From assembly GCA_037440525.1 (NCBI GenBank), contig JBBITW010000059.1, forward strand, positions 1 through 18,107: 18,107 nucleotides of DNA, written 5' to 3'. Below are positions 1 through 6,359 of the stretch, in pieces. The stretch's first letter is position 1; every line of letters begins with the position of its first letter. The DNA comes from JBBITW01 sp037440525. Lineage in GTDB: Bacteria; Desulfobacterota; BSN033; UBA1163. The position numbers and the translations under genes are program-made. Below the pieces are notes generated by a model that saw only the letters and a list, made by a program, of their open reading frames with translations, did no database searches and was not told where the DNA came from.

Positions 1-11
1 TAATAAAGTCT

Positions 12-32
12 TTTCCGCCAGAGGCGGATCCG
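12..32 (+). repeat. Dispersed palindromic repeat, copy 1
   Basis: A 21-base unit with stem TCCGCC (14-19) and GGCGGA (23-28) around a 3-base loop, followed by TCCG. The same unit, with one base different (loop AGA versus AAA when read in this orientation), occurs on the opposite strand at 2085-2105. The two copies face each other across trmFO and the zinc-ribbon gene. Confidence 0.7.
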
Positions 33-54
33 ATTCTGTCGGAGAATCCTTTTT
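26..54 (+). terminator. Possible rho-independent terminator
   Basis: GGATCCGA (26-33) can pair with TCGG (39-42) and, across a 3-base bulge, with ATCC (46-49). Five T residues follow directly (50-54). This would suit the end of a gene lying to the left of the window. The bulged stem shares bases with the dispersed repeat, so the call is tentative. Confidence 0.35.
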
Positions 55-270
55 AACAAATGAAATGGAGAAGAATTTTTTTATTCACATATAAAAAACC
101 ATGAGATCAATTTCAATATTAATATCTACAGTCCCTTTTCGATGTCAATTCCACAGGGGGCCAAAAGAGAGCTCTGAAAAGGTCCTCGAAAGAGTGGGGA
201 GGTAGGGCTCCAAACCCCTCGAATGCCTCTTCATCCCACCTCCCCAGTTTAAAAAATCTGTTTAAATATT

Positions 271-288
271 TTTTAGAGATCTCTAAAA
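271..288. promoter_or_regulatory. 18-bp perfect palindrome upstream of trmFO
   Basis: TTTTAGAGATCTCTAAAA is a perfect 18-bp palindrome centred about 50 bases before the trmFO start and 7 bases upstream of a candidate -35 box. Its place and symmetry would suit an operator for a dimeric regulator. An AT-rich chance palindrome or a weak terminator stem are alternatives. No second copy is seen in the window. Confidence 0.35.
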
Positions 289-294
289 TTTCAG

Positions 295-322
295 TTTACA
301 AATGATATGAAGAAGGCATAAT
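295..322 (+). promoter_or_regulatory. Possible trmFO promoter
   Basis: TTTACA (295-300) and CATAAT (317-322) are separated by 16 bases. Transcription would start at about 329-330, practically on the ATG, giving a leaderless or near-leaderless message. That would fit the poor ribosome-binding site: the only purine run, AAGAAGG at 310-316, is 13 bases from the ATG. TATAAT at 324-329 is an alternative -10 but would overlap the start codon. Confidence 0.35.
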
Positions 323-329
323 ATATAAT

Positions 330-1634
330 ATGGAACCAATTATCGTCATTGGTGCCGGGCTTGCAGGTTGCGAGGCAACCTACCAGATTGCAAAAAGAGG
401 AGGCAGGGTAATACTCTTTGAGATGAAACCTAAGGTTTATTCCTCTGCCCATAAATCTCCCTTTTTTGCAGAACTGGTATGTTCCAATTCCTTTAAATCT
501 GAATCCTTAGAGAATGCCTCCGGGCTTTTGAAAGAGGAATTATCAAGACTCGACTCCCTGATTTTAAGGGTAGCTAAGGAAACAAGTCTCCCAGCAGGGG
601 ATTCATTAGCCGTGGATCGGGAAGAGTTTGCGAAAAATGTTACAAATATCTTAGAAGGTATCGAGAAAGTGGAGATTATCCGAGAAGAGGCGAAGGTCTT
701 GGATTCTGAAAGAACCACTATAGTTGCTACAGGTCCTCTTACCTCTCCTGCATTGGATCAGGAGATCCAAAGGATTACAGGATCTCAGCATCTATTCTTC
801 TACGATGCAATCTCCCCAATCGTTACTTCTGAATCTATCAATATGAATAAGGTCTTCTGGGCCTCTCGATATGGGAAGGGAGGTGATGACTACCTCAACT
901 GTCCTATGCAGCAGGATGAATATTATAGATTTGTAGATTCATTAATAAAGGGAGATAAGGTCCCATTGAGAGACTTCGAAAAAAGATACCTATTCGAAGG
1001 GTGTTTACCTATTGAGGAGTTGGCATCTCGTGGGAGGGATACATTGGCCTTCGGCCCACTTCGACCTGTTGGTCTAATCGATCCGAGAACTAACAGGCAA
1101 CCATTTGCTGTAGTCCAGTTGAGAAAGGAGAATGAATTTGGAAGTCTTTTCAATTTAGTAGGTTTCCAGACAAGATTGAAACAGGGGGAGCAGAAGAGAA
1201 TATTCAGAATGATCCCAGGCCTTGAGGAGGCAGAGTTCGTGAGATGGGGTTCCATACACAGAAATACCTTTATTGACTCTCCAAGGTTATTGATGCCTTC
1301 ACTGCAATTAAAGAGTTCTCCCAATATCTTTTTCGCCGGCCAGATCACAGGGGTAGAGGGATATATGGAGTCTGTGGGTATGGGCCTTATAGGAGGTATC
1401 AATGCATATCGTTTCGAATCGGGAATGGCTCCTGTAACACCCCCTCCTACAACTGCAATTGGTAGCCTTATCAAATATATTACCTGTTTTCCATTAAAAC
1501 CCTTTCAGCCCATGAACATAAATTATGGACTTCTTCCACCTCTTGGTGATAAAGTTAGAGGGAAGGAGAGACGACTTTTGTTGGCCAGAAGGGCATTGAG
1601 GGATTTAGAGGAGTGGAGGATGGGATTTTATTGA
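330..1634 (+). CDS. trmFO: TrmFO, folate-dependent tRNA (uracil-54-C5)-methyltransferase
   Basis: This flavoenzyme makes ribothymidine at position 54 of the tRNA T-loop, using methylene-tetrahydrofolate as carbon donor and FAD/NAD(P)H as reductant. It acts in the cytoplasm. The 434 residues match the usual family length of about 435-440. Residues 5-13 (IVIGAGLAG) are the dinucleotide-binding glycine loop. The two cysteines known to matter in the family are present: C51 in LVCSNSF and C225 in FEGCLPIE. The signatures FYDAISPIV (157-165), DYLNCPM (187-193) and a C-terminal GQITGVEGYMESVG block are also intact. The ATG gives the glycine loop its normal distance from the N-terminus, although Shine-Dalgarno support is poor. 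The small zinc-ribbon gene follows after 14 bases. Confidence 0.96.
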   Translation: MEPIIVIGAGLAGCEATYQIAKRGGRVILFEMKPKVYSSAHKSPFFAELVCSNSFKSESLENASGLLKEELSRLDSLILRVAKETSLPAGDSLAVDREEFAKNVTNILEGIEKVEIIREEAKVLDSERTTIVATGPLTSPALDQEIQRITGSQHLFFYDAISPIVTSESINMNKVFWASRYGKGGDDYLNCPMQQDEYYRFVDSLIKGDKVPLRDFEKRYLFEGCLPIEELASRGRDTLAFGPLRPVGLIDPRTNRQPFAVVQLRKENEFGSLFNLVGFQTRLKQGEQKRIFRMIPGLEEAEFVRWGSIHRNTFIDSPRLLMPSLQLKSSPNIFFAGQITGVEGYMESVGMGLIGGINAYRFESGMAPVTPPPTTAIGSLIKYITCFPLKPFQPMNINYGLLPPLGDKVRGKERRLLLARRALRDLEEWRMGFY

Positions 1635-1648
1635 GGTAAGATTGCAAA

Positions 1649-1987
1649 ATGAGTGGAATAGTAAATCAAAGGCAGGAAGAGAAACAGAGGTGTTTTCGAT
1701 GTGGGAAGGAGCTTCCACCAGGGAGTCTCAATTATGTTGTCAACATCAGAATTTTTGCTGGTTTCGACGGATTTCTCTTGGAACCGGAAGGTGATGTGGA
1801 CAGACATATAGAAGAGATTATCAAAGAGATTGAGCAATACGATCCTGAGGAATTGGAAAAGGAAGTTTATGAAGAATTTACAATGCTCCTCTGTAAGAGC
1901 TGTCGGGATCGATTTGTAAAGGAGACAAGGCATCCCTGGGAAGGGCCTTTTCACATATCTAAGGGGCCTGATAGATTCATTCATTGA
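1649..1987 (+). CDS. Small zinc-ribbon protein of unknown function
   Basis: I do not recognise a named family. The 112 residues contain two CxxC pairs, CFRCG (C15, C18) and CKSC (C82, C85). These most likely form one split zinc ribbon around an acidic helical insert at about residues 48-80 that is rich in Glu and Ile. There is no signal peptide or membrane segment, so it is probably cytoplasmic. The ribosome-binding site GAGGTAAG (1633-1640) overlaps the trmFO stop and sits 8 bases before the ATG, so the gene is probably co-transcribed with trmFO. A function in tRNA modification is not shown by anything except this neighbourhood. Confidence 0.8.
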   Translation: MSGIVNQRQEEKQRCFRCGKELPPGSLNYVVNIRIFAGFDGFLLEPEGDVDRHIEEIIKEIEQYDPEELEKEVYEEFTMLLCKSCRDRFVKETRHPWEGPFHISKGPDRFIH

Positions 1988-2016
1988 GGATTTTCTAAAT
2001 TGAGCGATTCTGAATT

Positions 2017-2063
2017 GTCATTGCAAACGAAGCGAGGAATCTATGAGATTGCCACGCAATGAC
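2017..2063. repeat. Imperfect palindromic intergenic repeat
   Basis: Outer arms GTCATTGC (2017-2024) and GCAATGAC (2056-2063) are perfect inverted complements. Inner arms built on GGAATCT and AGATTGCC partly pair around the centre. The unit resembles the scattered 'GTCATTGCGA...GCAATGAC' palindromes common between genes in environmental bacterial genomes. It lies between convergent-free, co-directional genes and could act as an RNA hairpin at the end of the upstream transcript. Confidence 0.65.
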
Positions 2064-2084
2064 TGATAAAATGTCCACTCAAAG

Positions 2085-2105
2085 CGGATCCGCCTTTGGC
2101 GGAAA
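2085..2105 (-). repeat. Dispersed palindromic repeat, copy 2 (inverted)
   Basis: This is the reverse complement of the unit at 12-32, with one substitution in the loop. The stem is TCCGCC (2089-2094) and GGCGGA (2098-2103), loop TTT. Five T residues follow a few bases later (about 2109-2113), so on the + strand it could also serve as a weak terminator for the trmFO/zinc-ribbon transcript. Confidence 0.7.
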
Positions 2106-2155
2106 GGCTTTTTAAAAAAATCGTTCAAAATGGGTGAGGATTATAAGGAAATCAT

Positions 2156-3145
2156 ATGGCTGAATTGAGGAGAGAACCTATTACGAGGATGTGGGTGGTT
2201 ATAACAACAAATAATCCGAAGGGGCCATCGGATTATCTTGCCTTCAAACCTCCTTATCAATTTAAAGAAACAGAAGGGCCATGTCCATTCTGTCCTGGAA
2301 ATGAGTCGATGACCCCAAAAGAGACCTTCATTCTGGTGGATGGAAGAGGAAGCTGGTCTGTGCGGGTCATTCCAAATAAATTTCCATTTTTTCATATTGA
2401 GGGAGGATTTGATAAAAGGCCGGAGGGGATGTACGATGTGATGGAAGCTATAGGGGCACACGAGATTGTCATAGAGGCACCTCAGCATAACAAAAACCTT
2501 GCCATGATGGAACCCCTTCAGATTCAGAAGATTCTGAGGGCTTATAAGGAGAGACTTATTGATTTGGAGAAGGATCGAAGATTTCAACAGTTCCTAATAC
2601 TTAAGAATTATCCAGGGATTTTCAATCATCATCCACACTCTCATATTATTGCAATGCCTGTTATACCACGAAGGATAGATGAAGAGATATCGGGGTTGTT
2701 GGATTATTATGAGAGAAAGGAGCGTTGTATCTTCTGCGATATCATTAAAGAGGAGAATTCCAATAAGAAGAGGATAATCCTCGAGACGGTCCATTTTTTA
2801 GTCTTTACCCCTTTTGCCTCACGTTACCCCTTTGAGACGTGGATCGTCCCCAAGAGACATGTCTCAGACTTTCATCATATTAGTGAAGAGGAGATTGAGG
2901 ATCTCTCTTTGGCTATGCAATCTCTCTTTTTGAGATTTTATAAGTTACTTTCCGATCCTCCTTACAGCTTGGCTTTCCATACATCTCCTGTTCAGAGCCG
3001 TTTTCATAGGTCTGAATACCACTGGCATATTGAGACCCGATTGAGAATCGGTTTAAGAGAGGGATTTGAATGGGGAACAGGTTTCTTTGTAAATCATACA
3101 CCTCCAGAAGATGCGGCAGCCCATTTAAGGGAAGTGGAAGGTTAA
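2156..3145 (+). CDS. galT: GalT-type / HIT-superfamily nucleotidylyltransferase
   Basis: This protein belongs to the galactose-1-phosphate uridylyltransferase branch, which swaps UMP between UDP-glucose and galactose-1-phosphate through a histidine-bound intermediate (Leloir pathway). It has 329 residues in two HIT-like halves. The N-half has C43xxC46 and H111, likely zinc ligands, and the active-site segment NHHPHSHI with H159, H161 (expected nucleophile) and H163. The C-half has C191xxC194 and YHWH (H289, H291). Classical GalT has HPHxQ; here the last position is His, as in histidine-triad hydrolases and phosphorylases. An ADP-sugar or dinucleoside-polyphosphate transferase is therefore a real alternative. 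AAGGAA (2145-2150) lies 5 bases before the ATG. No other galactose gene is nearby; the cell-wall peptidase gene follows after 23 bases. Confidence 0.85.
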   Translation: MAELRREPITRMWVVITTNNPKGPSDYLAFKPPYQFKETEGPCPFCPGNESMTPKETFILVDGRGSWSVRVIPNKFPFFHIEGGFDKRPEGMYDVMEAIGAHEIVIEAPQHNKNLAMMEPLQIQKILRAYKERLIDLEKDRRFQQFLILKNYPGIFNHHPHSHIIAMPVIPRRIDEEISGLLDYYERKERCIFCDIIKEENSNKKRIILETVHFLVFTPFASRYPFETWIVPKRHVSDFHHISEEEIEDLSLAMQSLFLRFYKLLSDPPYSLAFHTSPVQSRFHRSEYHWHIETRLRIGLREGFEWGTGFFVNHTPPEDAAAHLREVEG

Positions 3146-3168
3146 AGATTCAGAGTTAAGGGGTCAGG

Positions 3169-4398
3169 ATGGAAAATCTTATGAAATCTAAAGAATCACG
3201 GTCAAAAAAAGGGAGGAGAAGATTTTTTCTCTTTATCCCTATTTTTTTATTATCCATTTTCTTTATAGTTTACTTTTTTATCCTCCCATATAGGCCTATT
3301 CCATCTTCAGAGGACCAAAGGGAGTCCAAACCATTGGAGATGGCAGAACAAGAACACTCCCATCAAACAATTTTGGGGAAAATAGGAAAGAGGGGTTCAC
3401 TTTTTAAATCATTAGCAGGAAAGAATATCCCTTTGAAGTGGATCGAATCTATAATCTCTGAGTTAAAACCCCTTGTCGATTTCAAAAGGATTAAAGGGGG
3501 GACCTACACTTTCATAACAGATATAAAAGGGGAATTCGTAAGATTTATACTGGAACTGAGCCCAACAGAAATTTACGAGGTTGAAAAGGATGGTAGTGGT
3601 CTCGTTGCGAAAAAAAAGGATGTCATCCTGGATACCCACCTTGTTAAGATAGGGGGTGAAATAAGATCATCATTATTTGAGGCGATTGATGCGATTGGAG
3701 AACATGATCAGTTGGTTATATCTTTTACTGAGATTCTGGCTTCTGAAATCGATTTCTATAAGGATGTCAAAGATGGAGATCGTTTTCAGGTGATTTTAGA
3801 GAAGCTATACAAGGGAAAAGAATTTATTCGATATGGATTGATTCATGCATTAGAATATCGGAGTGGAGAAAAGATAATCAGGGGAATAAATTTTGAGGGT
3901 AATTATTATAATGAGAAAGGGATTTCTTTAAGGAGGCCATTTTTAAAGGCACCTCTCAGATTCAGTCGAATCAGTTCGAGGTTCAGCAGGGCAAGAAGGC
4001 ATCCAATCCTCGGAGGGATATTCCCCCATTTTGGGATCGATTATGCGGCTCCAATAGGAACACCTGTATGGGCAGTAGCCGATGGAGTTGTTATTTCTTG
4101 TGGCTGGGGAGGAGGATTTGGTAAGCAAGTGATTATCAAACATGCAAATGGATATAAGACCTATTATGGTCATCTCTCTCGATTCGGACCAGGTATCAAA
4201 AAGGGAAGTCGAGTAAGACAGAAACAGATAATCGGGTATGTCGGTTCAACAGGTCTCTCAACTGGTCCCCATTTAGATTACCGATTGATGCGAGATGGAA
4301 GATTTATCAATCCCCTAAAGGAGAGCTTTCCATTGGGGACACCTATTGATAGGGGAAAGGTGGAAGCATTCCAGAGGAGAAGAGATGAGATGGTCTGA
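3169..4398 (+). CDS. MepM-like M23 metallopeptidase, membrane-anchored
   Basis: This is a probable peptidoglycan cross-link endopeptidase or envelope-remodelling protein of the MepM/YebA type. Basic residues 11-18 are followed by one hydrophobic segment at about 19-39, an uncleaved anchor, with the rest in the periplasm. Residues about 66-250 resemble the two regulatory domains that precede the catalytic domain in this group. The M23 domain occupies about 260-385. It contains HFGID (H287, D291), YYGHLS (H335) and GPHLDYR (H368, D370). The usual last motif is HxH, so a zinc-ligand His is replaced by Asp370; the enzyme may have altered metal binding or be inactive. AAGGGG (3158-3163) precedes the ATG. 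A second ATG four codons on is possible. It begins the long co-directional run that ends at 8799. Confidence 0.9.
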   Translation: MENLMKSKESRSKKGRRRFFLFIPIFLLSIFFIVYFFILPYRPIPSSEDQRESKPLEMAEQEHSHQTILGKIGKRGSLFKSLAGKNIPLKWIESIISELKPLVDFKRIKGGTYTFITDIKGEFVRFILELSPTEIYEVEKDGSGLVAKKKDVILDTHLVKIGGEIRSSLFEAIDAIGEHDQLVISFTEILASEIDFYKDVKDGDRFQVILEKLYKGKEFIRYGLIHALEYRSGEKIIRGINFEGNYYNEKGISLRRPFLKAPLRFSRISSRFSRARRHPILGGIFPHFGIDYAAPIGTPVWAVADGVVISCGWGGGFGKQVIIKHANGYKTYYGHLSRFGPGIKKGSRVRQKQIIGYVGSTGLSTGPHLDYRLMRDGRFINPLKESFPLGTPIDRGKVEAFQRRRDEMV

Positions 4399-4464
4399 TG
4401 GCTCAACCAAGATGTTCCCCCTACAAAGAAGGACGAAGGTATTGAATCATAGAGAGAAGCAGTG

Positions 4465-4833
4465 ATGGCACGGAAGAAAAAGATTCTTATTGTGGATGAT
4501 GAACGAGATATCGTTAAGGTACTTACGATCCGACTTAATTCCTGTGGATATGATACGGTGTGTGCTTTTGATGGTGCTCAGGGTGTGTTTATGGCCCTTA
4601 AAGAGAAACCAAATCTGATAATCCTCGATATAAGAATGCCTGCTGGGGATGGATTTAGCGTTGCTGAAAAGTTGAAACAATCGAAACGCACAAATCGAAT
4701 TCCTATTATATTTTTAACCGGCAGCCCTGAACTTGAATCAGAGGAAAGGGCTCAAAGATTGGGTGCTCGCTTTTATATTAAGAAGCCATATGATCCAGAG
4801 GAATTGATAGATGCAGTAAATAGGGCCCTTTGA
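4465..4833 (+). CDS. Single-domain response regulator (CheY-like receiver)
   Basis: This is a stand-alone phospho-acceptor domain with no output domain, 122 residues long. The acidic pocket is D11, D12, the phosphorylation site is D55 in LIILDIRMP, the switch residue is T85 and the invariant lysine is K107 followed by Pro. All expected receiver residues are present, so it should be phosphorylatable. It must act by protein-protein contact, as CheY or Spo0F do. No histidine kinase lies in the window, so the partner is elsewhere. GTG at 4462 directly precedes the ATG and could also start translation; I chose the ATG. The site AGAGAGAAG (4451-4459) is a modest ribosome-binding sequence. Confidence 0.93.
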   Translation: MARKKKILIVDDERDIVKVLTIRLNSCGYDTVCAFDGAQGVFMALKEKPNLIILDIRMPAGDGFSVAEKLKQSKRTNRIPIIFLTGSPELESEERAQRLGARFYIKKPYDPEELIDAVNRAL

Positions 4834-4896
4834 GATAAATATATTTGAACCTCGATAAATTTTTATCAATATCTATTCCCTAAATAGTCAATTAAG

Positions 4897-5331
4897 ATGA
4901 TTAAGGAAGATTTTGTAATTCAGGCAACTGTGCGAAGGCTTTTGGTAAGAAGTAATATTGACTATTCTGCCATTACATTTGGGACTGTAAAAGGGGTTGT
5001 CTATTTTCGTGGCCTTTTTAAACTGACAAGAATCTATATTCAGGAGAAGGATGAGCAGGTCCTTGATTTAAAAAGCCAGGATTATATTAGAAAGACACTT
5101 CATTCACTTGAGAAGAAGGTGAAAAGCATTCCAGGGGTGAGAGATGTTATATTCCAGTTTATTAACTGGAAAAAGGAGAGAGGACAATGGGTTCCTGTGA
5201 GAGAGAGGATGAGGATAACAGCAGGTGCCCCTGTTTCGCAGGTAGAAAAGAAACCCGAAGGTAGATGGATTTTAAAGGAGAAGGATGGGGAACTGGAAGT
5301 TGAAGAAGAGAAAGGAGAAGGTGAGGATTGA
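4897..5331 (+). CDS. BON-like domain protein
   Basis: This 144-residue protein is of unknown role. Residues about 8-88 fit the alpha-beta pattern of BON domains: a strand ending in GVVYFRG (34-40), a helix with many charged residues at about 62-80, then IPGVRDVIFQF, the typical 'GV..V' closing strand. The tail (about 112-144) is strongly charged (Lys/Glu) and probably disordered. There is no signal peptide, which is unusual because many BON proteins are periplasmic, so a cytoplasmic role is likely. There is no obvious ribosome-binding site. Its stop codon overlaps the TTG start of the TPR gene, so the two are translationally coupled. The BON assignment is by pattern only and is moderately sure. 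Confidence 0.7.
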   Translation: MIKEDFVIQATVRRLLVRSNIDYSAITFGTVKGVVYFRGLFKLTRIYIQEKDEQVLDLKSQDYIRKTLHSLEKKVKSIPGVRDVIFQFINWKKERGQWVPVRERMRITAGAPVSQVEKKPEGRWILKEKDGELEVEEEKGEGED

Positions 5332-6359
5332 AAGATAAAGAGGATTTCCCCTATAAAAACATTTTAATAGAGCTCGGGGATAGGATTCGGGCAAATCCGA
5401 GATATGCTGATATTCATAATCAGATGGGTCTTTTATATATGGCGATAGGCAATCTCAAAAAGGCCCGAAAACATCTGATAAAGGCCATTCGAATAAACCC
5501 CGATTATCGTGAGGCCATACTGAATTTGGGTTTTTTAAATATCGAAGAGAAGAGATTACATGACGCTGAAAGGCTCTTCATTTCTTTGAGTAGAAGAAAC
5601 CCCCTGGATGCATTTCTTCAACATCTTTTAGGTGTTTTATATGTGAATATCAATAAACCCAAAAAGGCAAGGCTTAGATTCCAAAAGGCCATCAATCTCA
5701 ATCCTTTTTATAAAGAGGAATACAGAAAGAGAGGGCTTTTAAGAGAGGAAAGGATTGAGCTTGATGAAGATTCATTAAGAGAAATTAAGAGGATTAAATT
5801 GGATTACCATCATAGCAATCTCTACTCTTTTCTTAGTCTTTATCTCGCTCAGAAGGGAAAGATTTACCAGGCAATCAAGGCACTGAAAATGGCAACATTA
5901 TTGAGGCCAGATGAATCTCCATTTCATTATCACCTTGGATATATCTACTACTATAAAGGAGATTATAAAAAGGCTTCGGATGAGTTTAAGACTGCATTGA
6001 AGATAGATCCCCTAAACGGAATGGCACATGCACTTTTAAGCTATACTTATGGCGCTATGGGAAGGAGTCAAAGTGCTTTAAAGCATATGGAGAAGGCTGT
6101 TCTTTTACTCCCTTTCTATGCAGATCTTCACTACAATCTGGCCTTACTTTATAGTGATAGAAAGAGGTATGAGGATGCTATTTTACAATTTAAAAAGGCC
6201 ATTCGCCTTAACCCAAATTATCTTTTCGCAAGGATTAATTTAGGTGTCCTCTATGAAGATACGAAGCGATGGAAGGAAGCAAGAAGGGAATATATTAAGG
6301 TTCTTCAAATCACACCAGATGATGAATATGTAAGAAAGCGATTGGAGAGGATTACATGA
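5328..6359 (+). CDS. TPR-repeat protein
   Basis: This is a cytoplasmic protein-interaction scaffold of 343 residues made almost wholly of 34-residue tetratricopeptide repeats. I count about eight: roughly 25-58, 59-92, 93-126, then a charged linker (about 129-160), then 163-195, 196-229, 230-263, 264-297 and 298-331. Each carries the G..Y...G....A...F..A....P pattern, and several end in NPDY, NPFY or NPNY. It has no signal peptide or enzyme domain. The start is TTG at 5328, overlapping the stop of the preceding gene, with AAGGAG (5312-5317) and GGTGAGG (5320-5326) upstream. Its stop overlaps the ATG of the glycosyltransferase gene (ATGA), which suggests the two products are made together and may interact. 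Confidence 0.92.
   Translation: MKDKEDFPYKNILIELGDRIRANPRYADIHNQMGLLYMAIGNLKKARKHLIKAIRINPDYREAILNLGFLNIEEKRLHDAERLFISLSRRNPLDAFLQHLLGVLYVNINKPKKARLRFQKAINLNPFYKEEYRKRGLLREERIELDEDSLREIKRIKLDYHHSNLYSFLSLYLAQKGKIYQAIKALKMATLLRPDESPFHYHLGYIYYYKGDYKKASDEFKTALKIDPLNGMAHALLSYTYGAMGRSQSALKHMEKAVLLLPFYADLHYNLALLYSDRKRYEDAILQFKKAIRLNPNYLFARINLGVLYEDTKRWKEARREYIKVLQITPDDEYVRKRLERIT

Larger units (their letters stand above)
1..329. other. Gene-free leader region upstream of trmFO
   Basis: No convincing protein gene is visible on either strand. The stretch holds a dispersed palindromic repeat (12-32), a terminator-like hairpin (26-54), a GC-rich stem (195-203 with 238-246), an 18-bp perfect palindrome (271-288) and a possible promoter just before trmFO. 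A 29-codon minus-strand frame (234 down to 145) has a purine-rich stretch before its ATG, but it lies inside the GC-rich stem and I do not call it a gene. Confidence 0.6.

Noticed and set aside
145..234. 29-codon minus-strand frame with a GGGAGGTGGG-type stretch before its ATG
   Set aside because: The purine stretch is one arm of a perfect stem, its spacing to the ATG is only about 4 bases, and the peptide resembles nothing I know.
4845..4877. Possible promoter and GATAAA/TTTATC hairpin before the BON-like gene
   Set aside because: TTGAAC has no good -10 partner at 16-18 bases, and the AT-only 6-bp stem is expected by chance in such AT-rich sequence.
5328..6359. Internal nucleotide repeats such as the recurring AAAGGCCATTCG
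   Set aside because: They are explained by the tetratricopeptide repeats of the encoded protein, not by a DNA repeat element or CRISPR array.
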